Positions 49,865 through 59,156 of a stretch of 64,000 nt of DNA are shown here, piece by piece. The translations under genes were made by a program, and so were the position numbers. Under the pieces are notes generated by a model. It had not been told where the DNA came from and searched no databases. It saw only the letters and a list, made by a program, of their open reading frames with translations. Origin of the DNA: Pseudoalteromonas undina (lineage in GTDB: Bacteria > Pseudomonadota > Gammaproteobacteria > Enterobacterales > Alteromonadaceae); NCBI RefSeq assembly GCF_000238275.3, contig NZ_AHCF03000003.1, positions 1,550,001 to 1,614,000 of the forward strand. Direction: 5' to 3'. Within the stretch, counting starts at the first letter, position 1. The number at the start of each line of letters is the position of its first letter.

Positions 49865-50743
49865 TTATTTGTCAGATTTTGATGAAAAAAGGTTATCTAG
49901 CGTGTTTTCGTACGAGTGATAATCTAAAAAGTCGTAAAGCTCTGCACGCGTTTGCATGCTTTCAATTTGGCTTTGTTGCGACCCTTCATTCAAAATAGCC
50001 GAGTACACATTAAGAGCCGCTTTGTTCATAGCTCTAAATGCACTTAATGGGTAAAGCACCATTTCTACACCCACATCGCTTAACTGCTCTTTGGTATAAA
50101 TTGGGGTTTGGCCAAACTCGGTAATGTTGGCTAAAATCGGCACATTAATCGCTTTGCTAAATGCTTGATAATCAGCAAGGTCGTGAACGGCTTCTGCAAA
50201 AATGGCATCGGCCCCCGCTTCAACACAGGCTGCTGCACGGTCTATTGCTGCATTTAAGCCTTCTTTTTGAAATGCATCAGTACGTGCCATAATGTAAAAA
50301 TCGCTATCGGTTTTAGCATCAACTGCGGCTTTAATACGATCTACCATTTCAGCTTGAGTAACTATTTCTTTATTAGGACGATGGCCACAACGCTTTTGCG
50401 CTACTTGGTCTTCAATATGAAAACCTGCAGCACCCGCTTTGGTCATTTCTTTAACGGTACGGGCAATATTAAACGCCCCGCCCCAACCTGTATCGGCATC
50501 AACTAATAATGGTAAATCGCTAGCGCCGGTAATACGGCGAATATCTTCAAGAACGTTATCAAGACTCGTCATACCTAAATCTGGCATACCAAATGAGGCA
50601 TTAGCCACACCTGCACCCGACAAGTAAATAGCCTGATGGCCCATTTTTTCAGCCATCATTGCGGTATACGCGTTAATAGTACCCACAACTTGTAACGGGT
50701 GGTTATTTGCAATTGCCTGTTTAAACTTTAATCCTGCTGACAT
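49865..50743 (-). CDS. prpB: Methylisocitrate lyase PrpB
   Basis: A 292-residue enzyme that splits 2-methylisocitrate into pyruvate and succinate. The isocitrate-lyase-superfamily motifs are there: [34 protein letters not shown] with the metal-binding Asp, and [17 protein letters not shown] with the catalytic Cys in KRCGH. It is the first structural gene, 70 bases after the regulator, preceded by AGGAGAAGGTA, a strong ribosome binding site. Confidence 0.96.
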   Translation of the reverse strand: MSAGLKFKQAIANNHPLQVVGTINAYTAMMAEKMGHQAIYLSGAGVANASFGMPDLGMTSLDNVLEDIRRITGASDLPLLVDADTGWGGAFNIARTVKEMTKAGAAGFHIEDQVAQKRCGHRPNKEIVTQAEMVDRIKAAVDAKTDSDFYIMARTDAFQKEGLNAAIDRAAACVEAGADAIFAEAVHDLADYQAFSKAINVPILANITEFGQTPIYTKEQLSDVGVEMVLYPLSAFRAMNKAALNVYSAILNEGSQQSQIESMQTRAELYDFLDYHSYENTLDNLFSSKSDK

Positions 50744-50813
50744 TACCTTCTCCTAACTTTGAACGGGGCTGCTCTTTGGCAGCTTAGTATTTTTTAATAA
50801 TGTTACATCTGTA

Positions 50814-51527
50814 CTAGTTTGCCATTTCATTTTGAGTGGCTTGTACTGATTGATATCCATCAAATTTTGTTTGTATATTTGCTTGAGAAGCGCTTATATG
50901 GCGTTTCATTAGCATTTCTGCGAGCTCACCATCATGATTTTCTATGGCGTTAATAATGGCTAAATGTTCGTCAAACGCTTTCGATACGCGTGGCCCAACC
51001 ATACCCATTTGTACACGGTACATTCTTATTAACTGGTATAGATCGTGGCATAACAAATGTATTAAATGAGCGTTTTTACTGCCTTTGATGATTCGATAAT
51101 GAAAGTCTAAGTCGCCTGCTTCTTGATAGTACGACTCACCTTCTTTAACACGCTGAGTTTGCAAATGCTGATTAAGTAATTGTTTCAAGCTTTGTACTTC
51201 ATCGGCTGCCATATTGTCGGCAGCTAACCTACATGCAAGTCCTTCAAGGGCACTGCGCACCTGATACACCTCAATTAAACGCTCTGCGGTTAATGCCACA
51301 ACACGACAACCTATATTGGCTTTGCGCTCAACTAAATAACAACTTTCTAAACGGTTTAATGCCTCTCTAAGGGTTGCACGGCTTACACCATAACGCTTTG
51401 CCAGTTCTGGCTCTGATATTTTACTGCCTTGTGCAATACTGCCTTCTACAATTTCGCGGCGCATATCTACAAACACTTTATCGGAAGCGGTTGTAACTGC
51501 GGTATCGTTTAAAAAGTGCTGTGTCAT
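50814..51527 (-). CDS. GntR-family regulator of the propionate operon (PrpQ-like)
   Basis: A 237-residue FadR/FCD-type GntR protein. N-terminal winged helix (residues about 20-85) with ISEPELAKRYGVSRATLREAL; C-terminal all-helical FCD ligand domain with LEGLACRLAADNMA and DLDFHYRII. It is first in the run regulator-prpB-prpC-acnD-prpF. Similar regulators of the prp operon in Shewanella and relatives have been named PrpQ and bind a TTGTCGACAA-like palindrome; three such palindromes lie just upstream. It likely represses the operon and responds to a cycle intermediate, which is inference. Confidence 0.92.
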   Translation of the reverse strand: MTQHFLNDTAVTTASDKVFVDMRREIVEGSIAQGSKISEPELAKRYGVSRATLREALNRLESCYLVERKANIGCRVVALTAERLIEVYQVRSALEGLACRLAADNMAADEVQSLKQLLNQHLQTQRVKEGESYYQEAGDLDFHYRIIKGSKNAHLIHLLCHDLYQLIRMYRVQMGMVGPRVSKAFDEHLAIINAIENHDGELAEMLMKRHISASQANIQTKFDGYQSVQATQNEMAN

Positions 51528-51540
51528 AAAGTATTTTTAT

Positions 51541-51552
51541 ATTGTCGACAAT
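51541..51552. promoter_or_regulatory. GntR operator candidate 1 (ATTGTCGACAAT)
   Basis: A perfect 12-base palindrome 14 bases before the regulator ATG. Best match of the three boxes to the palindrome reported for propionate GntR regulators. Confidence 0.75.
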
Positions 51553-51628
51553 TTATGGGTTAACTATGTGCTTATTAGCTAACAGTGTCAACCCTAAAAG
51601 TGCTAAGGATGAGCAAAAAACCACCGCA

Positions 51629-51638
51629 TTGTCGACAG
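51629..51638. promoter_or_regulatory. GntR operator candidate 2 (TTGTCGACAG)
   Basis: Contains the TGTCGACA core (51630-51637). Its centre is 87 bases from that of box 1. Confidence 0.6.
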
Positions 51639-51691
51639 CATTAGCCAAAAGTATAATAATTTTTAGTATTGAGTGCGTTTTTCACAATAAG

Positions 51692-51701
51692 GTGTCGACA
51701 C
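51692..51701. promoter_or_regulatory. GntR operator candidate 3 (GTGTCGACAC)
   Basis: A perfect 10-base palindrome with the same core, 63 bases from box 2 and about 80 bases before rsmF on the other strand. It could bring rsmF or a prp promoter under the regulator. Confidence 0.55.
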
Positions 51702-51779
51702 TTTAAAGGTGCTACTATTTCGACTTTAACACTGAAAATAATCGCTAAAAATGCTATTATCCGCCTTTAATTTTATTGT

Positions 51780-53231
51780 ATGAGCCAAATCGTGGACGCT
51801 AACACTTATATCCCCAAGCAATTTATTGACGACGTAAAAACTTATCTGCCTGAGCACCTTACGTTAGATGATTTTTTAAGTGCCTGTCGTCGACCTTTAC
51901 GTAAGTCTGTTCGCGTTAATACATTAAAAATGAGTGTTGAAGAATTTAAACGCCATGCGGCTCAAAAAAATTGGCAACTCACTACTATTCCATGGTGCGA
52001 TGAAGGTTTTTGGCTAGAGCGCCCAAAAGATGAAGAGCAAAATTTAGCGCTGGGCAATACCGATTTACATTTAAGTGGCGCAATGTACGTACAAGAGGCA
52101 AGCTCAATGTTGCCGCCAATAGCACTAAAGCACAGCCTGCAAACTAGTAACACTGTACTCGATATGGCCTCTGCGCCAGGTTCTAAAACCTCACAACTAG
52201 CTGCACTATTGAACAATCAAGGTATTTTGGTTGCAAATGAGCTGTCGTCATCGCGCTTAAAAGTACTCAGTGCCACGCTAAAGCGAATGGGGGTTGGTAA
52301 TTGTGCGTTATCGCATTTTGATGGCGTGGTATTTGGTAATTACATGTTTGAATGCTTTGATAGTATTTTGCTTGATGCGCCCTGTTCAGGTGAAGGCACA
52401 GTTCGTAAAGACAGCGATGCATTAAAAAATTGGTCTATCGAATCAAATGTTACTATTGCCCAAGTACAAAAAGATCTGATTAAAAGTGCATTTTACGCAC
52501 TTAAACCTGGCGGTACATTGGTGTATTCAACCTGTACATTAACCCCTCTCGAAAACCAGCAAGTGTGTGATGCATTGCTAGAAGAGTTTGGTGAGTACAT
52601 TAAGCCAGAGCCTTTAAATGATCTTTTCCCTGGCGCAGAAAAAGCCACTACAGACGAGGGTTACTTACATGTTTGGCCGCAAACCTTCGACAGCGAAGGC
52701 TTTTTTATTGCTAAATTTAAAAAGCACAGCAGCTGCGAAAACCAAAATCTAAAAGTTAAAAAAGGTGCATTCCCTTTTAGTGACTTTGATAGTAAACAGC
52801 AAAGTGCGTTTATGAGCTCCCTCAAAAAGCAATTTGGTTTAACGAGTCTACCAGGCACATTAATGCAGCGAGACAAAGAGCTTTGGCTGTTTCCAGATGA
52901 ATTTGAAGCGATACAAAACAAAATTAAATATGCTCGATTAGGTATTCAGGTTGGTGTTATTCATAAAAATGGGGTACGCCTTGCTCACGAGTTTGCCACT
53001 GTATTTGGTAAGCAATGTAAAAGTAATGTACTGGAATTAACCAATCAACAAGCCAGTGATTACTTTAATGGTAAAGACATTCGTTTGGATGAGGTTGTTA
53101 AGGCAACTGGCGAAGTGATCCTGACCTTATGTGGTTGCCCTATTGGTTTAGGAAAGTGGCAAAAAAATAAGGTTAAAAACTCACTACCTAGAGATTTGGT
53201 GCAAAATACGCAGTTAATAAACTGGGAGTAA
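51780..53231 (+). CDS. rsmF: 16S rRNA (cytosine-1407-C5)-methyltransferase RsmF
   Basis: A 483-residue m5C methyltransferase. An N-terminal region with [15 protein letters not shown] is followed by the SAM-binding core with [30 protein letters not shown] (first catalytic Cys region) and [13 protein letters not shown] with the catalytic Cys of the TC motif. A C-terminal 160-residue PUA-type extension is typical of RsmF (E. coli 479 residues) rather than RsmB. Start ATG at 51780, with no strong ribosome binding site in front. It is divergent from the prp regulator. Confidence 0.93.
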   Translation: MSQIVDANTYIPKQFIDDVKTYLPEHLTLDDFLSACRRPLRKSVRVNTLKMSVEEFKRHAAQKNWQLTTIPWCDEGFWLERPKDEEQNLALGNTDLHLSGAMYVQEASSMLPPIALKHSLQTSNTVLDMASAPGSKTSQLAALLNNQGILVANELSSSRLKVLSATLKRMGVGNCALSHFDGVVFGNYMFECFDSILLDAPCSGEGTVRKDSDALKNWSIESNVTIAQVQKDLIKSAFYALKPGGTLVYSTCTLTPLENQQVCDALLEEFGEYIKPEPLNDLFPGAEKATTDEGYLHVWPQTFDSEGFFIAKFKKHSSCENQNLKVKKGAFPFSDFDSKQQSAFMSSLKKQFGLTSLPGTLMQRDKELWLFPDEFEAIQNKIKYARLGIQVGVIHKNGVRLAHEFATVFGKQCKSNVLELTNQQASDYFNGKDIRLDEVVKATGEVILTLCGCPIGLGKWQKNKVKNSLPRDLVQNTQLINWE

Positions 53232-53334
53232 ACCCTAACTTAAATGTAACAAAGGTGTGCATAACAAATGTAACCCACTGTAATTATTGCAGTATAAAAA
53301 ACGAACAAAAATGTGTATTTTTGAAGCTTTTGAC

Positions 53335-53346
53335 TATACTTAAATA
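53335..53346 (+). promoter_or_regulatory. Candidate promoter -10 element of a small RNA
   Basis: TATACT at 53335-53340 is one base from the -10 consensus and would place a start near 53347, where a structured transcript begins. The -35 region at the right spacing is weak. Confidence 0.35.
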
Positions 53347-53453
53347 ACTTTCTTCTTCTCCCTAAGAATCTGAAAGTGTCTTTAGTTAGCGCAGGGCTCA
53401 CATGTGAGCCCCTCTATAACCCAGAGTTCCTTATAGCTCTGGGTCTTTTTTTG
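53347..53453 (+). ncRNA. Candidate small structured RNA (or rsmF 3' UTR)
   Basis: Three hairpins in order: ACTTTC/GAAAGT (53347-53377), the perfect palindrome GGGCTCACATGTGAGCCC (53394-53411), and ACCCAGAG/CTCTGGGT followed by a T-rich tract (53419-53453). Together with the -10-like element this looks like a roughly 107-nt sRNA ending in an intrinsic terminator. It lies about 115 bases after the rsmF stop, so a processed 3' UTR is the alternative. I recognise no known RNA family. Confidence 0.4.
53419..53453 (+). terminator. Rho-independent terminator downstream of rsmF
   Basis: ACCCAGAG and CTCTGGGT form an 8-bp stem with a 10-nt loop and end in CTTTTTTT. Confidence 0.85.
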
Positions 53454-53745
53454 TCTAGGCGAAAGTTAACGAGCTTCGGGAGTCGGGTTACGGGCTTAAT
53501 CACTCACCCAGCCCTATATTACAATAAGAACTTAGTGATTTATTTACCACAGAGGATAGGAGCACACATAGAAAGTAATTAAAGAACTGTTGTTAGTTAT
53601 TAGATTTTCAAAATTGAAGCTTTTCTCCGTGTAGCGCGAAGCGCCTCGGTATTCTCTGTGGTTCAAAAAAAGGTTAAAGTTCAGAATTAACGAGGTGCGA
53701 GGTTCAAGGCCCGTTACTCGAAGCTCGCAACCCGTAGCTCGTGTT
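53454..53745. repeat. Repeat-rich intergenic island between rsmF and the polysaccharide cluster
   Basis: No gene. Two families of short repeats are seen. One is an inverted pair, TTACCACAGAGG (about 53544) against CTCTGTGGTTC (about 53656), the second preceded by GTGTAGCGCGAAGCGCCTCG. The other has AACGAGCTTCGGGAGTCGGG (about 53467) and, reversed, the run of CGAG/CTCG motifs at about 53700-53740. Such mosaics are typical of dispersed intergenic repeats. Confidence 0.5.
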
Positions 53746-54459
53746 TTAACCACAGTATTTATTAAACATCCAACTGTTTCTAATAGCCTCATAATGAGAA
53801 CCAAATTGAAGCGATAAACACACTATTGGCAAGCGGTTCATTTCTTTCGCCATACTAAAGATGTTATTAAACTTATAACCATATTTAGAGGCTAATTTAA
53901 GCTCGTTCACATAAAGGGCTTTGTAGGTGGGTGGTAGTTCATTCCAGTGCATTAACGCAATTTGAATAATACCTAAGTGAACATCTAACTTATATGGGCC
54001 AACTTTTTTAGCTTGCTGAATATAATCATATACCCGCTTGGTAGGCCCCTCTTGATAACTTACTACTTGTGCCAAGCTTATCCAGGTTAGCGCCCAAGTT
54101 TGTCTAAGCTCAACCGACTTTAATAACGCCTGCTCAGCTTGTTGGTATGTTTGCTTTACTTTATCTGACTGCTCACTTGATGTGGTATCAATACCGGCTA
54201 AACCTAACAATTTTATATGGGCTAAAAAATGCCAATAATGAGGATGGTCAGGATCCATATTGGTAGCCAATGTAATCGCATTTTCTGCCGCTTGAAGCGA
54301 TGAGCCAGACAAAGCACCATCCGACTCTTGCACAATATTAAGTGCATTAAAGTACCACGCATTTGCTCGCATACTTTGCATACTAGTATAAGCAATTACA
54401 AGCACTATTAGGGCTAAAATAACAGCAGGCACTACCTTGACCATGTTTAATTTAGTCAT
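53746..54459 (-). CDS. Membrane-anchored TPR-like protein of the polysaccharide cluster
   Basis: A 237-residue protein with one N-terminal helix (residues about 10-27) and a helical periplasmic or cytoplasmic domain with tetratricopeptide-like pairs (LQAAENAITLATNMDPDHPH, AEQALLKSVELRQTWALTW). The C-terminus is rich in Trp, Tyr and Asn. Such proteins often end exopolysaccharide operons and may help assembly. It overlaps the upstream phosphatase gene by eight bases. Confidence 0.72.
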   Translation of the reverse strand: MTKLNMVKVVPAVILALIVLVIAYTSMQSMRANAWYFNALNIVQESDGALSGSSLQAAENAITLATNMDPDHPHYWHFLAHIKLLGLAGIDTTSSEQSDKVKQTYQQAEQALLKSVELRQTWALTWISLAQVVSYQEGPTKRVYDYIQQAKKVGPYKLDVHLGIIQIALMHWNELPPTYKALYVNELKLASKYGYKFNNIFSMAKEMNRLPIVCLSLQFGSHYEAIRNSWMFNKYCG

Positions 54460-55180
54460 TAAATAAGTACTCGGTTAGCTGCAGCGGGTTAGTTACAAAA
54501 AGCGCTGTAGCCCGCTCCTCACCTAATAACTGCGCTACTGTTTTCCTAGCTTGACTTAAAATAGGCGGTCGGCGCTTTACTGAATGAGCGTCAGAGGCAA
54601 CATAATTCACTAAACCATCTTGAAGCATTTGTAACGCTATAGTTTGTGCGCTTTCGCCCCACTCACCCTCAATACTCGATGCCGTTAACTGAAAATCACA
54701 GCCTAACTGCTTTAAGTGTTCAATATAATAAAGGTTTGACTGAATATCGCGATTACGCTCAGGGTGCGGAATAATAACGCGTATGTTTTGTTTAGCGAGC
54801 CACTGAATAAACTTATCGTAACCTTGCGGCATGTGTGAATGCGGTAACTCTAATAGCAACACGTTTATGTCTGCCATTTTACCAATAAAAGGCAGTTTAT
54901 TAGCCATCACCATTGCCATAAGCTCTATGTCCAAACGTACTTCAGCAGCCGCAGCCAACTTTATATTAATACCTTCTTTAAGTGCCTCTTGCTTTAAACT
55001 CTCTAAATCGTTTTGTATTTGAGCAGTCGCATTGTTAAAGCGGCCCACATGTATATGTGGCGTTGCCACCATATGAGTAATGCCATCGCTTTCGGCCAAT
55101 TTTAAAAGCGCTAAAGATTCAGTTAAATCTTTAGCGCCATCATCAATACCCGGCAAAATATGCGTATGAATATCAATCAT
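54452..55180 (-). CDS. PHP-type tyrosine phosphatase of the CpsB/CapC family
   Basis: A 242-residue metal-dependent protein-tyrosine phosphatase that removes phosphate from the autokinase next door. The PHP signature MIDIHTHILPGIDDGAKD is at the very start with HTH metal ligands, followed by MVATPHIHVGRF, VIIPHPERNRDIQ and YVASDAHSVKRRPP. This type is typical of Gram-positive capsule loci and found in some marine gammaproteobacteria in place of Wzb-like low-molecular-weight phosphatases. It lies 11 bases after the kinase gene. Confidence 0.92.
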   Translation of the reverse strand: MIDIHTHILPGIDDGAKDLTESLALLKLAESDGITHMVATPHIHVGRFNNATAQIQNDLESLKQEALKEGINIKLAAAAEVRLDIELMAMVMANKLPFIGKMADINVLLLELPHSHMPQGYDKFIQWLAKQNIRVIIPHPERNRDIQSNLYYIEHLKQLGCDFQLTASSIEGEWGESAQTIALQMLQDGLVNYVASDAHSVKRRPPILSQARKTVAQLLGEERATALFVTNPLQLTEYLFND

Positions 55181-55191
55181 AAGTTACTTAA

Positions 55192-57399
55192 TTACACTTG
55201 TGGCTTTTCAGGTTGCTGTGAGTAATCGTAATAATCATAGTAGCCATGGCTATGCTCATCTTTAGATTTACTCATATCTACCTTATTAAGTACCACACCA
55301 GCAACGTGCGCTTTTACTTCAAATAAACGTTCAAGGCCGGCTGTAATTGGTTTAATACGAGTAATGTCTGATTTAACAACATAAACAACTGAATCAACAC
55401 TTTGTGCAATTACCAATGCATCACTTACTGCTTGTGTAGGTGGTGTATCAACAATAATATGATCGTACTGCGCTTTTAACTCACTGAGCAATTGTGCAAA
55501 GCGTGAGCTTGACAACAACTCAAGTGGATTAGATGGTATTTGCCCACTTGGCATAATTGTTACACCCGATTGCGTGTCAACATGAACACACTCAGCTAGT
55601 TGCTCAGTACCTATCATTAAATTACTTAAACCTGGGTGAAATACCGGTATATCAAATCGTTTAGCTAACGTTGGTTTACGTAAATCTGCATCAATTAGTA
55701 GTACTTTGCCCATTTGTGCCAACGACATCGCTAAATTAGCAGAGGTAGTAGTTTTACCTTCCCCTGGGGAGGTAGAGGTAACCGCAATAACTTGATGCGC
55801 TCGATCAAGATGAGTGAGTAACAAACTAGTGCGGAAGGTGCGTACCGACTCAGCAAAGCGGCGATAGCTATCTTCTAAATAGGCATGAATTGGAAAATAG
55901 CTCTTTTTAGGAACTGCAACATGAGGCAATAAACCTAGCATGCGCTGTGCGAGTTTATTTTCTACATCATTTTTATTTTTAACTGTGTCGTTTAGGGCAT
56001 CAAAAACAAAAGTCATTACCACCGCAAAGCCAAAACTGGCAACAAAGGCCAAAATAACAATCAGCTTTTTATTAGGCTTACTTGGGTCTTTTGGTGCATA
56101 AGCACGGTCTGTAAAGCGCGCAGCAGCTGAGCTAAAGTCACTGGTTACTTCGGTTTCTTTAGAACGTGACAAAAAGGTATTAAAAATATTACGGTTTGTC
56201 TCAACTTCACGCTTAAGCTGATTATATTGTGTTTCTTTTCGGGTAATATCTTGGTATTCAGCACGAATTTTAGCTAAATCGCGCTCAAGCGCATTTACAG
56301 TTCGCGTAGTTCTATTTAACTCTTTCTCAATACCCGTAATTAACCCTTTAATTTGCTTATTAAGGTTAGTTTTCACTGTGGCAAGTTCAGATTTAGCTGA
56401 AATCATTTTTGGGTGCTTAGGGCCGTAAACCTCACTAAGCTCACTTACCTTTCGCTCAACTAATACAACTTCGCGTTTAACATCTTGTACAACACGGTGC
56501 GAGGTAATTTCAGGCATACTGCCCAGTAGCTCTATGTTATCGTTACCATATTCGTTAATAACACGATTTATGCTTTCAAGGTTATTTTTAGTTGCTCGCG
56601 CATCTACTAGCTGTTTTGAGGTTTGCTCTAGCTCTTGGGTAACAAGTCCTGCTATGCCCTCTATATCAACCAGCTTTTGTTCTTCACGATAGGCTTGCAA
56701 ACGCACTTCCGAGCTATCTAGTTGTATACGTAATTCAGATAAACGCGTATTTAACCAACTTGACGCCTGCTGTGTAATACCCATTTTAGCGCGCATTTGG
56801 CTTTCTATGTAAACTTCACCTACCGTATTAGCCACTAAAGCAGCTAACTTAGGGTCGCTCGACTCAAAGCTCACTTGCACTAATTGTGTTTTACGAATAG
56901 GAGACACAGTTAAGCGTGACTTAAATGCTGCAAGCAAACCCAACATCTCACGCTCAGCTTGTTCTTCCTCTGTAATAACAGAGCCCTCTTTTTTATTTAA
57001 AAAAGGTAACAGCTGCTTAACCATGCCCTTTACCTCACCTATTAGCGAAGGTTTAGCAATAAAATCCGTATGATCTTTTAAATTAAGTTTAGTAATTACT
57101 TCTCGAGCAACAGTGTTAGACTTAATCACTTCAAACTGGGTTGAATAATACTCTTTTTTGGTAGAGTCTAAACCATATATTTCATCAAAGCTAACCGCTT
57201 TGGTTTGCTCCGACTCAATTAATAAAGTAGCTGTGGCCACAAACCTTGGTGTTAACGTTAAAGCAACCATTATAGTTAATAGTGTAGCAACAACAGCAAA
57301 ACCCAATATTTTCCATATACTTTGCTTAATAATATTAAGATAAGCACCTAAATCAATTAGTTCCTCGTTATTGCTAGGCTTTTCAGATAGTGTATTCAT
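55192..57399 (-). CDS. Polysaccharide co-polymerase / tyrosine autokinase (Wzc-like)
   Basis: A 735-residue inner-membrane protein. Residues about 30-50 and 435-455 are membrane helices bordering a periplasmic Wzz-like domain with long coiled coil (residues 180-420). The cytoplasmic kinase has Walker A TSTSPGEGKTTTSANLA, A' LLIDADLRKP and B HIIVDTPP. The C-terminal tail YYDYYDY is the tyrosine cluster that is phosphorylated. It controls chain length and export. The usual size of Wzc is 720. It is 24 bases after the short export protein. Confidence 0.95.
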   Translation of the reverse strand: MNTLSEKPSNNEELIDLGAYLNIIKQSIWKILGFAVVATLLTIMVALTLTPRFVATATLLIESEQTKAVSFDEIYGLDSTKKEYYSTQFEVIKSNTVAREVITKLNLKDHTDFIAKPSLIGEVKGMVKQLLPFLNKKEGSVITEEEQAEREMLGLLAAFKSRLTVSPIRKTQLVQVSFESSDPKLAALVANTVGEVYIESQMRAKMGITQQASSWLNTRLSELRIQLDSSEVRLQAYREEQKLVDIEGIAGLVTQELEQTSKQLVDARATKNNLESINRVINEYGNDNIELLGSMPEITSHRVVQDVKREVVLVERKVSELSEVYGPKHPKMISAKSELATVKTNLNKQIKGLITGIEKELNRTTRTVNALERDLAKIRAEYQDITRKETQYNQLKREVETNRNIFNTFLSRSKETEVTSDFSSAAARFTDRAYAPKDPSKPNKKLIVILAFVASFGFAVVMTFVFDALNDTVKNKNDVENKLAQRMLGLLPHVAVPKKSYFPIHAYLEDSYRRFAESVRTFRTSLLLTHLDRAHQVIAVTSTSPGEGKTTTSANLAMSLAQMGKVLLIDADLRKPTLAKRFDIPVFHPGLSNLMIGTEQLAECVHVDTQSGVTIMPSGQIPSNPLELLSSSRFAQLLSELKAQYDHIIVDTPPTQAVSDALVIAQSVDSVVYVVKSDITRIKPITAGLERLFEVKAHVAGVVLNKVDMSKSKDEHSHGYYDYYDYSQQPEKPQV

Positions 57400-57423
57400 T
57401 TTATTATTACTGCCTTAAACTGC

Positions 57424-57945
57424 TTAAAACAAGCGTTGCTCTATTTTTATGGTGTCACCGGCTGCAATTTGGCTGTTTAAACTACCTTTTTGTTGCTGCT
57501 GTTTGGTTTGCTCTTTAAAAATAAATATTTTGTCAACCGATGCGCGCTCGGTTAACCCTCCGGCTAATGCAATAGCTTGGTTTACGGTCATAGCAGGCTG
57601 GTAAGGGTAACCACCTGGTTTTTTAACTTCACCATGAATATAAAAAGGACGGTACTCTAACACTTGGGCGTACACATTAGGTTTAACTAAATAATCTGGC
57701 TGTAAGCCACTAATTATTGTTTGCTCAACCTGCGAAACACTTAAACCAACAAGTTTAACCTTGCCTAAAAACGGGTAGTTTATCTCACCACTATTGCCAA
57801 GTAGTGAGGTTACGTCTAAATCAGGCTGACCAAACACTTTTATTTCTATTTTGTCGCCTGCGCCTAATATGTAGTTTTGCGAATCACTCGCAAAACTACC
57901 AAAGCTGAGTAACAGAATTAGGCCTGTTAAAATTCTAGCCTTCAT
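57424..57945 (-). CDS. Short outer-membrane polysaccharide export (OPX) protein
   Basis: A 173-residue periplasmic protein with a Sec signal (cleaved near SFA) and no lipobox Cys. It holds a Poly_export domain (YILGAGDKIEIKVFGQPDLD, VKPNVYAQVLEYRPFYIHGE) and one SLBB-like domain (GGYPYQPAMTVNQAIALAGG). It is less than half the length of Wza (379), lacking the C-terminal membrane-spanning helix, so another protein must form the outer-membrane channel. The beta-barrel gene directly upstream, overlapping by four bases, is the obvious candidate. Confidence 0.88.
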   Translation of the reverse strand: MKARILTGLILLLSFGSFASDSQNYILGAGDKIEIKVFGQPDLDVTSLLGNSGEINYPFLGKVKLVGLSVSQVEQTIISGLQPDYLVKPNVYAQVLEYRPFYIHGEVKKPGGYPYQPAMTVNQAIALAGGLTERASVDKIFIFKEQTKQQQQKGSLNSQIAAGDTIKIEQRLF

Positions 57946-59156
57946 TCATTACCCTTTAATGCAAGTGTAAAGTTAAAGCCCACAATAACACGATCAAACT
58001 CAATATTAGCTTGAGTTGAATTACGGTCAATAAATTCAACATACCCGGTTACCATGCCAAAATTATTAGCTAAATAATTTAGGCCTAAGCGAGCATTTTT
58101 AACTTTATCTTTTCGATTGAAATTACCAGAGTACTGCTGGTCAACGTAATTAGCACTTACTACCGAGCTTAAGTATTCGCTCCAATCATGCTGCCATGTT
58201 GCACCATAAACACTTTCACGAATGTAATCGCCTTGCACTAATGGATCTTTGGCAGCACGGCTGGTCACTAATTGTAGGGATGAGTAAGAAAGCGGCTTCC
58301 AAACAGCGGCAGCTTCCCAACTCAAACCACTAAAGTTATCGCGCAAGTTCGATTCAAAGTCTTTATTTTGATAACCTACTTTAAAAGAACCAGAAGTAAC
58401 AGCGGTGGCTTCCCATTCCATACCTAATAATACTTTAACGTCGTCTGAGTCACGTGAAATTCCGTTTGAATCAATAACATCGTATTGGTAGTTTTCTTGC
58501 TTTACTTCTAAAAAGGCACGGGTTCCTGCTTGAGTATTATAATAACCTGTAATACCTAGCATAGGTTTATCGTAATCACGAAACTGCGATATTGCCGTAA
58601 AGTTTTGGTAATTTTTATTATAATAGCCTGCAGTAAAAGCAACCATTGCTTTAGAGCTAACAGCACCGTATTCATAGCGAGCTATTAGATTTTGCTGCTG
58701 GTAATGAACTAGCTCATCAACAACATTACCTTGACCCTCGGTTAAACCCGCACCGCGTGGCTCATATAACCAATCGGCGTCACCAGTAACATCTAAGCGG
58801 TGTTGACTAGTAAACTCTTTATGCACACCTGCACCCACATTAACTTGGGTAAAGTTATCGGTAGTGTCTTTATTATGAAACGACGTGCTTGATGCAATAT
58901 CAAATTTATAACTGTCTGGGCCGTCTTCAATCAATGCTTCTAAACTCGGCGCTATATTCCATATTAAACGTGACTGAGTGGCCGACGGCGTCATAAAAAA
59001 GTTGTCGTTGCTGCTTACGCCTAGCTGTAGCGTAGGTGTAATCTCAGCGCCGTCTTTAGTCATCACACTGCCTGGTTGTAATTCTACTGCTAAAGCAGGT
59101 GCTGATAAGCCTAACGCAACAAGTAAAGTGGTAATTGTATTAGTACGCATTTTCAC
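57942..59156 (-). CDS. Outer-membrane beta-barrel of the polysaccharide export system
   Basis: A 404-residue protein: signal peptide (cut after PALA), then alternating aromatic/polar beta strands with many D/N turns, ending in FTLALKGNE. The pattern fits the EpsL/BBP2-type 18-strand barrel. Seen: LQLGVSSNDNFFM, VRTNASSTSFHN-like strands, and NFGMVTGYVEFIDR. It partners the short OPX protein, with four overlapping bases, as barrel-plus-OPX pairs do in myxobacterial systems, and overlaps the glycosyltransferase upstream by 17. Confidence 0.82.
   Translation of the reverse strand: MKMRTNTITTLLVALGLSAPALAVELQPGSVMTKDGAEITPTLQLGVSSNDNFFMTPSATQSRLIWNIAPSLEALIEDGPDSYKFDIASSTSFHNKDTTDNFTQVNVGAGVHKEFTSQHRLDVTGDADWLYEPRGAGLTEGQGNVVDELVHYQQQNLIARYEYGAVSSKAMVAFTAGYYNKNYQNFTAISQFRDYDKPMLGITGYYNTQAGTRAFLEVKQENYQYDVIDSNGISRDSDDVKVLLGMEWEATAVTSGSFKVGYQNKDFESNLRDNFSGLSWEAAAVWKPLSYSSLQLVTSRAAKDPLVQGDYIRESVYGATWQHDWSEYLSSVVSANYVDQQYSGNFNRKDKVKNARLGLNYLANNFGMVTGYVEFIDRNSTQANIEFDRVIVGFNFTLALKGNE

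Noticed and set aside
53376..53804. Two open frames in the repeat island
   Set aside because: They read through terminator hairpins and repeats, and overlap the TPR-like gene; not protein-like.
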